Of a stretch of DNA of 64,000 nt, positions 10,009 to 21,123 are shown in pieces. How positions within the stretch are numbered: the stretch's first letter is position 1; the number at the start of each line of letters is the position of its first letter. The notes under the pieces are model-generated. The model searched no databases. It was not told the DNA's origin and was given only the letters and a program-made list of their open reading frames with translations. The position numbers and the translations under genes were made by a program. The DNA is from Termitomyces sp. T153 (Eukaryota; Basidiomycota; Agaricomycetes; Agaricales; Lyophyllaceae), in contig JACKQL020000037.1 of the NCBI GenBank assembly GCA_018296165.2, positions 124,001 to 188,000 of the forward strand, read 5' to 3'.

Positions 10009-12430
10009 ATGTCTGCATATAGCCCCATGTACAACTCCACTGGCTACCTAACCGACGTCTATGGTTGGCCAGTCCCTGAAAATCCCTATGCTCTGTTCTA
10101 CCCAGGCCTCCTTATGAATCAGTATGCTTTCTGCCACTAGACCCCTGACTCCAACCAGGCATTCTACACCCTCTCCATCAGCCAGGGAATACTTCTGGGC
10201 TGGTGCTGCCCCCCAGCATTCCCTGCCAATGGCAACAATCCCCATATGTACCCCAGAGGATATCCCACAGCACTCCCCAACCCTGCCTACCTTCCTCCTG
10301 CCCACTATTACGCATATCCAGTCTCTGCTGCAGCTCCAGCCCCTCCAAAGCACATAGAGAATTATTCTCCCCCTCATCTACCATTTTCCACTCAAGTTCC
10401 CCCTTTTTCCAAGCAGCAAAGGGTCAAAGCCTACATTTAACAGTGCGACGAAGTCCTCTGCTCCCTCTGCCTCTCTCCTATAGAATTCACAAAATGCGCT
10501 TGCACTCTCCTCATCAACCTAGGCTACCCTGACACCTCTGCAATCCCAGAAGTTTGGGCAAATTGACTTCTTGATTTTCACAAACACTACCTGCAAGGAA
10601 ACCTCCTGGAAACTATGCAAGGCACCTTGGGCATCAACACTAATTTATGGAATGAGCTCCGCATGTTGGTTGAAGAAATCCACACCAGTCCAAACCTCTG
10701 CCCCTTCAAAGATCCTCTGGACCCCTCCTGCTCCTTCTATGTGCAACACAAGGAACCCATCGGAATACAAAGCAAAGCCCTGCCTCCCATTCCCTGCCAG
10801 CAAGAAGAAATCAACACAGCCTCCAACATCTTGAGGAACCTCAACTCCATGGGGAGATTGTTTGACCAACCCGCTGCCCACACCTTAGCCCTCTCTGCTT
10901 GTCCTCAGGCCAACTTTGTCCCCAATACCTTTCAAACATAGGATCAGCCTACCATTCCCAAGCCCCATTGCTAATGGCCGCTCCTGCACATTGACAATGA
11001 TAACTGGACACTTTCCTACATCAACAAGCCTGGCAACCCTGCTGACAAGCCTGCCCCACACCTCTCCACTTTGACCTCCATGCCCTCTGTACCAACATGC
11101 CTCCACCCCACCAGAATGTCCCTGCCCCTCCAAAGCAGCCTACAGGCCCCAGAGCACCTCAACCCCCTTTTCCTACTAATCCCCCTCGCCCTCCACCTGT
11201 TCTGATGCCCAACCTTCCCACCAACACTAACTACTTTGGACCCCCCACCCCTGGAGGACCCCCTCCCTCTTGATGGGCCCCTGGGCCTCCCCCAGGCAAT
11301 GCAGGTCAACTCCCCAGCAGCAGACCTCCCAACAGCAGACCACCTAGAGGATGGGGCCCAGCTATGGACAACTTCCTCCCTCAACATGGAAACAGAAACA
11401 ATTATTATTACTACTACAATGCTGGACCCCCACCCCAAATTCAAAACCCACAGGACAATACTTGCAATGCACTGGCTCAGGAAGGTAAACTTGACATTCA
11501 AAAACCCAAACCCTTCACTGGCTGCAACCCCCAGAAATGGTGTGTCTTCCTAACTCAGTGTTTAACTATGTTCCAAGCTAAGCCCATTACCTTCCAACTT
11601 GAGAGCTCATGAATAGCATTTGCCACATCGTACTTGCAGGGTATTGCTTTTGACCACTACATAGCACTACTCCAGTTTGACCCCAACAACCCCATACTCT
11701 CCAATTGGCTTGCTTTCACCTAGGAATTCTCAAGTAAGTTTGGCATCTTTGACACTATAGCGGAGGCAGAGGAAAATCTCTTCAACCTCTGAATGCATGA
11801 CAATGAGCACTTCACAACCTTCATTGTATAATTTGAACAAGAAGCCTACAAAACCAGGTGGAACTACAACACTTTCTGCTTTGCCCTCCATTATGCCCTA
11901 CCTCAATGGATCAAGGACATTCTTTGCCTCACATCCAAGAAAACCACTTACAATAGATACAAGGCACTTGTTACTCAGATTGACCAATGCTACTGGGAAG
12001 ATTGCAGTGAAAACATGGCACCCTGGACCTCATGGAACACCTCTAGTAACACCAACTGGCAGGCCAGAGCAACCAACGGCATTTGATCCTCGATCCCCAC
12101 CAACCCTGCCAGCCTGGTGCCCCATTTCCCTCCAGGCCAAGAAACTACCAGCACAAATTGACTCCTGGGACAACGCCCACCTGCCCAGCACAAGGCCGCC
12201 AACCTCCATGAAACCCCAGAGCCTCTAGACACTGACTCCAACAACCATCATGACATTCCAGACTCCACCAACAATCAAGAAGCCCTGTGCACAAACAAGA
12301 TTTGGGATAGGCCATGGATTAATGTACTAGAGGATACACAGGAGAAATGACGGAAGGAGGGCATATGCATCCTATGTGGTGAGCAGGGACACTTTATCCA
12401 CAGTTGTCCTAAACATCAGGTGATGGGATG
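10009..12430 (+). pseudogene. Ty3/gypsy gag, plus-strand copy with CCHC zinc knuckle
   Basis: The ATG at 10009 follows the LTR leader. The first 460 codons are a Pro/Tyr-rich region parallel to the minus-strand gag (NPYALFYPG, HYYAYPVSAAAPAPPKH). From about 11490 comes the classical retrotransposon Gag domain (IQKPKPFTGCNPQKWCVFLT, YLQGIAFDHYIALLQFDP, ALVTQIDQCYWEDC). It closes with one zinc knuckle, CILCGEQGHFIHSC (C-X2-C-X4-H-X4-C), near 12370-12412. In-frame stops occur repeatedly (for example near 10138, 10438, 10564 and 11611), so it is dead. The long Pro-rich N-terminal extension before the Gag domain is unusual for gypsy elements. Confidence 0.85.
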
Positions 12431-12619
12431 TGCCATGTGGACAATCAACAGAGAAGACTGCAACTACTAGTTTACAGAAAACAAGTTGGTGGTTTAGGTC
12501 TTGAAGATGCACTAGACTGTGGACCAGACTCCAATGTCTTCTCTGCCCTGGCCACACTTCTCTGTGCAACAGTACTTGCCCCAGACAACCTCCCAGCACA
12601 CCTCCCCTCCTACTCCTCC

Positions 12620-13502
12620 ACCACCCTCCTCCTCCTCCCCTTCTCTGACAACTTTGTCCCCACACTAGTCAACAGTGGCACCATGGATAACTTCATTGAC
12701 GAATTCCTAGTGGCACTTGCCTCCCATCTTCTCTGACACCTCCCTGCTCTGATCCCTCTCAAGCTCTTTGATGGTGACTCCATCCCCACTGGAGACATCA
12801 CACACTGCTTGGAAACAACCATAACCTTCACTAATGGATGACAACAAGGACTTGGGCTGCTCATCACAAAACTACACCCCTCTACCCCCATCATCTTAGG
12901 ATTCTCATGGCTCTACTCCACCAACCCCCACATTGACTGGCCCAGCCTCACCCTCCGCCTTGATTAGAACAACCCCACTGACTCTGGACTGGTTAATTTG
13001 ATGTCTCACCCTCCTCCAAGAACTCCACCCCCAGACTCCTTTGCAGCTCCGCTCCAGGTCTGTATGGTCATTTATCATCAATGTCTGACTTGATGGCTTG
13101 CCCAAGGTACTCCCCACCCTCATCAACAGTAGTGCCTCTGGTACCTTCGTCAGCAGTCAACTCAACTTCCAACATAACAACCTTGACAAACCTCTTGAAC
13201 TCTAACTCTTTGACAGAAGCTCCACCATGACAGGAATCACTCAATACCATGACAACACCCTCACCCTTGACAATGACCTGCAGTTTCAGGCCCAGCTCCT
13301 TGTCACCCAACTACTCCCATCAACTCCAATAGTGCTCAGACTTCCATGGCTACAAGATGTTAACTCTGATGTTGACTGGAAGAACCTCACCATGCAATTC
13401 CCTGGCCCTGAAGCAAGTTTAGTGGCCACCATTCCCCTCCGCCTCCAGTCTATCTTGGACTCCAATGTCTCTGACCCCAGCACCAGCACTCCTGGAGTAA
13501 CC
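12620..13502 (+). pseudogene. Two tandem retropepsin-like protease domains of the gypsy element
   Basis: Two successive aspartic-protease units follow gag. Unit 1 (about 12640-12966) reads FVPTLVNSGTMDNFIDEFL, then LIPLKLFDGDSI, then TPIILGFSWLYSTNPHIDW. Unit 2 (about 13090-13420) reads LPTLINSSASGTFVSSQLNF, then LFDRSSTMTGI, then TPIVLRLPWLQDV and VDWKNLTMQF. Each has the order of a retropepsin: D-S/T-G loop, flap strand, and the I-L-G-x-x-W-L block with a following DW. In both, the catalytic Asp is now Asn (AAC at 12671-12673 and 13125-13127), each preceded by C, as expected from CpG to CpA decay. Stops occur inside both units. It is non-functional now. Confidence 0.75.
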
Positions 13503-13637
13503 TAGAGCCCCTCAACCCCCAACAGCAACTCTGATGGTGAAGGAAGCACTACTCCACCTCAGTCACCCTCAATCAAATTATGACAGCTGCCTCCCAACAT
13601 ACCTCAAAATCATTACAAAGGCCCACAGTACCCTGGT

Positions 13638-15900
13638 TGTCAGGTTCCACTGACTATGGGGGCTCAGCTATACTGGATGAGTCCTTACTGTCAGGTTCCG
13701 CTGATTAGCTGATTACGGGGGCTCAGCTGCACTGGGCGAGTCCTTACTAAGCAGGCGTGATCCCCTTGCACTGGCAACTGGACACTCGAAAGCGTTCTGG
13801 ACACTGATTGCTTGTGCAGATAGTCGGTGGGATGTGATCCAAACAGGTCTGGGGAGGTCCGGAGAAGTTGGATTGCGAGGAAATGGGATGGGCTTGGCAG
13901 GGTTCAGGCAGAAGACTGTATGGGAGATTTGTGGACGTGAAGAGGTAGGAGGCTACGCGATCAATGGGAGTGGAGCCAGGGTTTGATGGAAGATCAATTG
14001 GGGTTGATGGAGTCTGGAACCAAGCAAAGAGTGAGATTCGGATCTGGTGAAAGAGTGTTGGGGTTCATAATTGTAATCGCAGAGTTTGTGAGGTCATTAA
14101 GGTTGAGGAAGACTTGGGCACAACGGCCAGACAGAGTCACTGAGACAGCGTTGGACAAAATGAAATGGAGTCGAGATGGAACAAGAATAAATTTGTGCGG
14201 AGATATGAAATGATAATGAAAATGATAACAAAATGGAGACAAGACAAGACCGGGAGACTGAGATAAGACCAGGAGACTGAGATAAGACTGGGAGACTGAG
14301 AGTAAGGAAAACAAGACACAGAACATGGAACACAAGAAAGAAAACAATCAGACCATAGGTAACATTAACAATAGGTAGGTAATATCAAGACTAGAGTATG
14401 AAGAGCTACTCAATGTCTTATATACTGACTACTGGAGAACTTCGGAGTATGTCGGCTGTGGCAGCGGGGCTTGGCGGAGCTCAATGGAGTTGGCAAGTGT
14501 CAGTTGCAATCAAGGGTCGGGCTGCATTGATATGTTGATGGGATCACTTGGGAATGCAGGTCGCCCCGAGGTTGTCATAATACTCCAGAATGGGTCGGAG
14601 GAGCCAGGGTGTTGAGTTGATGATGGGTGGCAAAGACCAGGAACAGCGGGGGTGGTTCTTGGGGTTCGGGAGATCCAGGGTAAGTGTCAGTGGCTGCAGG
14701 GAAGGCATCGAAGTTGGCCAAGGGGCCGTCAGAGTTAGCCAGGGAGGCGTCGGAGTTAGCCAAGGGTGCATCGGGGCTAATCAAAATAGGTGCGGGGCAT
14801 GGGTGGAAGTTTGGTGGAGCGTCAGGGGTTTTGGGGAATGGAAGGTTGCTGGACAATGTGCGGGGGTCCAGGGGACGGGTCGTGACACTTACTAGGCAGA
14901 TGCAATGTCCTGCACTTATAACCTAGCATTCCAGAGTTGGTGCAGACTAGAGGGACTTGCAAGGGAAAGCCAAGGGAAGTGGTCTGAGCAAGTCCAGAAT
15001 GGTCCAGGGAAGTCTAAGACCAGGTATGTTAAATGTTAGGCTTGGGCAGGTGTCAGAAACAAGTTCATAAGCATACAAATAGACTGCGGTGCAAGCAAAG
15101 GCTTTGCAGATGATGGGAACAGAGCCAGAGTTTGATGGGGGATCAATCAAGGCTTGATGGGTTCTGGGGCCAAGCAAAGGGTGAGGTCCAGAGTGTTCTA
15201 AGAATGTTTGGAGGTCGTAGCATGTGCACGGAGTTTGTACTAATGTTGGAGATGAAAGGAACTTAGAGAAACAAAGGAAATAAAGACAGTCAAGATGAGA
15301 TGGAGGCAAGACAAGACAAGATGGAGGAAAGAGATAGATTCAAGGCTAAAAATAGAAACAGAGACACAGAGAACCCAAGACACAAGTGACCAGTTAATAT
15401 AATATCAAGACTAGAGTACAAAGTGCTACTCTACAAATTATATAGTGACTACTGGAGAGCTCCAGAGGGCAGTGGGTGTGGTGGTGGGGCTTGACAGAGC
15501 TATGTGGAGCTGTGTGGAGTCAATGGGTGTCAGTTGCAATCAAGGGGCAGGCCACAGCAATATTCTAATGGGACCAGTTGGGGACATGAGTCATTCTGGG
15601 GTCATTGTGATGCTCTGGAGTAGGTCATGTGAGTCAGGGTGGTAAGCCAGAGATGCACAATGGGGTCAGAAATGGTGGGGGAGGGTTCCAGGGGCTCAGG
15701 AAAAGCATTGACAGCTGCAGAGAAGGTGTCAGAGTTAGCCAGGAGGCTGTTGGAGTTTGCTGGAGAAGCATTGGAGTTATCTGGGGTGGCTGTAGAGGGT
15801 GTTCAATGGTTGGAGGTTTTGATGAGGCATTGGAGGAGGGACTCCAGAGAAGTGAGCAGGCTGGGAACAATGTCAGGTGTCCAAGGAGCAGGTCATGACA
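13638..15900 (-). mobile_element. Older gypsy LTR, split by a nested LTR
   Basis: TGTCAGGTTCCACTG at 13638 and GGTCATGACA at 15900 are the two ends of one minus-oriented LTR, about 1059 bp once the nested copy and its duplication are removed. It is CpG-poor (CATGACA where younger copies have CGTGACA). CCCTG is present on both sides (13631-13635 and 15901-15905) but is offset by two bases on the left, so a target duplication is only suggested. No internal element sequence is attached, so it is probably a solo LTR that cut the gag-protease element. Confidence 0.8.
13689..14887 (-). mobile_element. Nested solo LTR with perfect CTTAC target duplication
   Basis: TGTCAGGTTCCGCTG at 13689 to GGTCGTGACA at 14887, about 1199 bp. 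CTTAC occurs immediately before (13684-13688) and after (14888-14892), and removing the LTR with one copy restores the outer LTR (GAGTCCTTACTAGGCAG). This shows the order of insertion. It keeps more CpG than the LTR around it. Compared with other copies it has a small insertion near the left end (TTAGCTGATTACG). Confidence 0.9.
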
Positions 15901-18900
15901 CCCTGCACAATTGGCTAGAAGGTCTAAATCAACTTGACTTAGTTCTAGAAGTCAACAGGCTGCCATGCCAGTGGCCATCAATGATTATGTCAGCCAATTT
16001 TTTAGCTAAGTGTGAAGTCCAACTGGACTTTGTCTTCTTCTCCATTATTGGTGCTACATGCTAACATTACAAAGAGGACTGAATCCTTGCAATATGGGCA
16101 AGAAAAAGAAATAGCCAGGTAAGGCAGATGTAGATCCACCAGGATATTTGTTGAGCTCTGGACAGAGCTCAAGACTCCCTGGCTTTAAAGGCTTTGCTGC
16201 ATTGGCAGGAGGCTTGGTGCTAGGAGATGTAGCACTCCCAACAATGAGAAGAGTAGCCCCAGCTCAAAGGGACACAAGGTCCACAAGTGAAGGACTGCCA
16301 GTGGTGCCAGAAATGTAGCTCTGCCAAGCTATGCAGTGGCAATGCAGCAGTTGCCAGTGAGGAGATATGGGCTGCCCCCTCAACAAGGCAGAGCAGGTAG
16401 AGGGTGTGGGAGACTATTGGCCCCCCCCTCAAGGAGCAGCAAGAGGATGTGGGAGACCACTGGCCCCCCTTCAGTTTAACTTTGGATACCCTGTGGCTGC
16501 ACAACCAGTATGGTCCCAGGAGTTCCAGCAGTACATAATGCTACAGTTTGCTGTGGCCCCACTCTCTAGTGGCTAGTCCTGGCCATACAATGGGCATAGC
16601 AGGTCAACAACAACCTACCACTATGTTGTCATAGGTAGGGATCATGGTCCTTGCAGCATTGTCATCAGAAGCAATGAAGATGGATGATGATGGCCTAGAG
16701 TCAATCATGGCTTTGATGCAGTTGTTGGCACCTCCTCAGCAGTTGTATCCACCATTGCCTACTGGGATGCATCCATTGGACACACCTTCATCATTGTCAA
16801 GTGTATTGGAGTGACCAACAGTTGCCTTGACCAGCAAAAGAAAGAGTAAGGCAACTGCAATGTTGCTGCCTGCACTGGCACAGGGGAGTAGCACTTCCTC
16901 ATTGACTGCCTGGAAGATGGTCAAGCAATGCTTCTTTGCAAAGATGAAGGGCAAGGGCAAAGCAAAAGAGCCTGAGCCTTTGACTGCTATGGATGAGCAG
17001 CTTGCTCACCTGCTTCAGCAGCTTCACAAAGCCAGAGCTCTAGAGGACATTGGTGCTGATATCCTCAACAATCCTGTAGTGCAGCTAGCACTAGCTCAAG
17101 TTCTGAATGAACTTGATCATAAAGGGATGAGGCCTGGGTAGACCTCTTTTGTTCAGCTTTAAGGAAGGGGAAGCATGTAGCAACCCCTCCTAATCTTCCA
17201 GAGGCAAAGAAGGCTTGTACTGAGCCTTCTATATTTGTTAAGGGATCCTCAATGCAGAGGGCACCACTCATGCCCTACAATGATATGGTGCCTGCTAGTG
17301 ATGACCAAGGGATGGACAAGCACTCTGGTTCAAGGTGGCCTCATCCTCTGCTGGGCCATCCAAGCCAGTGGTGGCCCAAGTGAAGCTGCCAAAACCAGTG
17401 GTCATAAAGGAGGGAATATCAAGGCCCTCCACGAAAAGAGCTGGCACTATGCAGCCAGCTATAATGTCAACAGAGGCAGATGACTCCACAGTTGTTGCCA
17501 CCCCAATTGCTTTCCCAGCCAATGTTCCTCCAGGATCAGAAGCTGGTATGATTGAGGTCCTCAGATTGAGGACCTATGTTATGCCTGGTGTGCTCCCTCA
17601 GAAGTTTAGGCCACCAGTGCAATGGGATCTGCATGACAAGGAATTCTTTGTCACTCAGCAAGCAGCTGCCCAAGCAATGGCAGGTGCCCCAGTGGCATCC
17701 AACTTGGGTAGCAATGATGATGATGATGTTCCTATATCTAAACAACATATCTTGGACAGTGACTCCAATAACAATGCTACTGAGCATTGTCACAAAGAGT
17801 GGCACAATGCTAATGCCAGACAGCTGTTAGCCATTGATGCTGTGAAGTCAAAACTGGACCTCAAGCATCTGAATGATACAGTGCCCAGCTGCCTACTAGA
17901 CAGCTGGGATACCACATTGGTTTGTGGGCACTTTAAGTGCTAAAATGACTTCAGGGGTATGCTACACCCCAACTTCTATTGGTTGCCAACAACCAATGCA
18001 GTTTTTGTTGGCAATGAAGCAGTCTTTGCCTGCTTAACAGAGATGGCTGTGATATCTCACATATTTTTGTGTTACAAATTATTGTATTGATGGGCTCCTC
18101 ATAGAATGCCCATGAATCCAGAGCAGATTTTCCTGATCCTTGAACTCATTTGGGTCAGCAGATCTAAGGCCACAATGAGGGAGTGGATTCATGCCACTCT
18201 CCTCCTTCTGGAGTTCCATCAGATCTCCTTCTATACAGCTCCACAATTGAGGGACTGCACAATGAGGCAGGCTATAGAGCTAACTCCAGCAGAATTGAAA
18301 ACATCTCTGTCCAGAGGGGACTACCATTGGGTACCAGTCCCCCTATCCTCACATTTGTCAGCCATGCTAGGCTGCATAGACAACAATATGCAGGGAGTAG
18401 GACTTAATCAAGTCCCAATCAGCCATCACTTTGACATCAAGGCATATAGGTGCAGTACATCCTGCATTACAGCCACCCAGGTTTACAGAACCTGTACTCA
18501 GGTGTGGACATTGATGCCACTTTGCACATAGACCAATGCTTGGTCTTTGGTTACATTTTGGATTGGGCACTGGCCCCGACTATTCCACATGCACAAACAG
18601 CCTATATAAGGCTGTTTGCAATGGTGGTTGCTCAGCTGCATCTCTATTAAGAGGCAGTAAACACTTACCAATCCAGTGTAGAGGAGTTTAATGCTATTAC
18701 TTCCTACACTTTCACTCTATGTAGGCTACAAGTGCTGCCTATACAAATCAACAATTTGAGTGAAATGGAAGTGATACATCACCTCCTTGCCAACTATGTG
18801 CCTCCTTCTTAGGTGAATCATGCGTATACTTATGGCATACACTTCCTCAATCACCACTGGTCCAGGAGTGCCCTGCACATGGACTTGTTCATGCAGGTTG

Positions 18901-19380
18901 ACAATGAATGCCATTGTTGACTCCATACTATTGGGGTACCCCCTCCATTACCAGGGTATAATGAGTGGTAGTGCTTCATGAGCCACTGCAGAGGAGCCAT
19001 CATCAGTGGCTCCTCCCATGAGTGCAGCCCCAACTGAGGAGGGGCCTTTGTTGTCAGTGGCTGCAACCACTTCCATCTCACCATTGAGCTCTAGTGCATC
19101 TTCAGAAAATGCACTCTCAGAGAAGTCCATGGACTTGGACTATGCCAACAATTCTGCATTGACCATGCCAGTCCAACCAGCAATGACTCCACAATTCATC
19201 CCCAGCCCCATGGAAGTGGTGGTAGCAACTAATGTTGCTACTCCTACTGCTCCTGAGGCTGGATTCAGTAGCCCCAGTGATATGGCTAACACTGTATTGG
19301 AGTACTGGGCAAACATTGTGAGTAACAAGGAAGCAGAGGCCTCAAAGATGGACAAACAAGCAGAGTGAGCTACTATTGTA
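15901..19380 (+). pseudogene. Unidentified repeat-borne coding region
   Basis: I do not recognise this protein. Coding-like stretches lie in the plus strand between stops. One runs 16935-17141 and is Lys-rich then helical (AMDEQLAHLLQQLHKARALE, NPVVQLALAQVLNELD). One runs 17335-17943 (LRTYVMPGVLPQKFRPPVQW, DDDDVPISKQHILDSDSNNN, HCHKEWHNANARQLLAIDAV, SCLLDSWDTTLVCGHFKC). One runs 18106-18531 (PEQIFLILELIWVSRSKATM, QLRDCTMRQAIELTPAELKT). One runs 18958-19368 and is Ser/Ala/Pro-rich. Their order and spacing suggest one decayed gene of over 900 codons, with no clear catalytic motif. Codon use and decay resemble the transposons around it, not the host genes. It may be cargo or the structural protein of an uncharacterised element. 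Confidence 0.45.
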
Positions 19381-19840
19381 GCTCATAGGAAATTGATAAC
19401 TACACCCAGGCATGAGTGGCCCATATTTTTTGCTCAGTGCAGTTGGACAGCACACTGAAGTATACTTGTCCACATAGAATCAGTTGACTCTACTACTGAT
19501 AAACATAGAAACTCTCATGCAAATTCCAGTGCACACCCTTGGGTAGGATGCCATATCCCACCCTTTCATCTTTGACTTTATTTGTTGTTGGAAGTGAGTC
19601 TGTTGACAGACTCAAAAGGGGGGTACATAATAGAGTGTCCATTACATGCTGTACATATGTTCCTAATATATATTATTTATTTAATTATAATAATAGTGTC
19701 ACATGACACTATCCCTAAAGTACTATACTCTTACTTATGTAAGGCAGCACCTTACTTCATACTTTGTAGACAGAACTATTGACTAGTTTTGACTTACATT
19801 GTGTGAACCGTAAGCTGCATGACTTATAACAGAAATGTTA
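19381..19840. other. Non-coding stretch between repeats
   Basis: AT-rich sequence with TTATTTATTTAATTATAATAA near 19675. I see no gene, LTR end or structured repeat here. Confidence 0.5.
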
Positions 19841-19844
19841 CAAA

Positions 19845-20416
19845 GAGACAGACAATCAGAACATAGGTAATGTTACACAATATCAAGACTAGAGTACAGA
19901 ATGTTACTCTACAACTTATATACTGACTACTGGGACAGCTCTGGGGATAGCAGGTCTGGCAGTGGGACTCATTGGGGTCATGTGAAGCTGACAGGTGTTG
20001 GTTGTGATCAAGGGGTGGGCTGCAGTGATATACTGATGGGATCAGTTGGGGGCATGGGCCATTCCAGGGTCATCATAATACTCCAGAGCTGGTTGGGTAA
20101 GTCAGAATGACAAACTGGTGATGTACACTGGCATCAGGAACAGTGGGGAAGGGTTCCAGAGGCTCAGGAGAGGCAGGGAAAGCATTGAAGGCTGCAGGGA
20201 AAGTGTTGAAGGCTGCAGGAAAAGCATTGAAGGCTGCAGGGAAGGCATTGGAGTTAGCCAGGGAGTTGTCAGGGTTTACCAAAGAAGTGTCAGAGTAATC
20301 TGGGGTGGGTGCCATGGGTGAACAAAGGTTGGAGGAGTTGGAAGGAGAGTTAGGAGGAACTCTGGGGGAGCAAGGTGACTGGGAATAAGGTTCAGGGTTC
20401 TGGGAATGGGTTGTGA
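19845..20416 (-). mobile_element. Truncated gypsy LTR remnant
   Basis: The sequence from AGACAATCAGAACATAGG through AATATCAAGACTAGAGTAC and TTATATACTGACTACTGG matches the middle and right part of the LTR family (compare 640-1162), ending in GGGTTGTGA near 20410. The left end with TGTCAGG is missing. CpG is nearly absent, so it is an old copy. It contains the 21-bp minisatellite at 20179-20241. Confidence 0.7.
20179..20241 (+). repeat. 21-bp minisatellite, three units
   Basis: Three near-identical units of 21 bp (AAAGCATTGAAGGCTGCAGG plus one base) stand at 20179, 20200 and 20221. Other LTR copies have a single equivalent of this unit, so it expanded within this remnant. Confidence 0.85.
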
Positions 20417-21120
20417 AAGAAAGGTTATAGAATTGAGGACATCTCCTAGAAACCATGGGAGAATGTGCACATGCTAGGGCTGTTTAGGGAATTCCACCAG
20501 AGGCACCCAGATGCACCATGAGCCATCCAAGGAATCTACCCCATCTCACCAGTGGACCAGGTGATCCAGAATTTCTTTTACTCCACACATCAAGACACTG
20601 CATGCTAGAGGGGGGGTGATGTCAGGAGACTTCCATTTCCAACCTCTGACTTCCATTTCCAACCTCTGGGACAACCTCTACAGCTTGTTCCAGATCCCCA
20701 GAACTTCCTGTGGTTTTTTGTCAAGCACTTTCCTAGGGTTAGGGCTAGCTCCAGCCTTCTGTACAGTTGTTCTCATGCCTCTGCCACCTGCTGATGCACT
20801 GCATCAAGCAGCAGGGATTCTTAGACTTGTTCTCTTTGGATTTTCTCTGCTAGTTAATTAGTTACTATTGTATTGTTGACTGGCTACCTTGCTTATATAC
20901 TTTGGATTCCCCTCTGCTAGCTGTGTGATTGAGCTGCTGCTCCTGGAGGTTGCCCTTACACAGACACAAATATGGTGGAGAACTTATATGCACCCACCTT
21001 GTTTTTGTTTCCCTCAGTTACTTGTGCTTGTAGGGAGCAGCCTAGTTGTTCTCTCATGGAGGGTTTCCTGAATAGTATTTCATGTTTTCCATGGAGTGTT
21101 TGGGCTAGCTCCCAGATAGC
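20417..21120 (+). other. Possible 3' end of another retroelement
   Basis: A purine tract (CTAGAGGGGGGG) at 20606-20617 is followed by TGATGTCAGGAGACTTCC, the usual layout of a polypurine tract and LTR start. A 20-bp direct repeat (CTTCCATTTCCAACCTCTG) occurs twice near 20630-20668. A TTATATACTTTGG motif near 20893 could be its TATA box. I cannot find the right LTR end or flanking duplications, so this stays tentative. Confidence 0.3.
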
Positions 21121-21123
21121 TTC

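Noticed and set aside
15901..16080. Continuation of gypsy pol after the old LTR
   Set aside because: The reading (NWLEGLNQLDLVLEVNRL) does not match reverse transcriptase or protease, so the pol part is missing or elsewhere.
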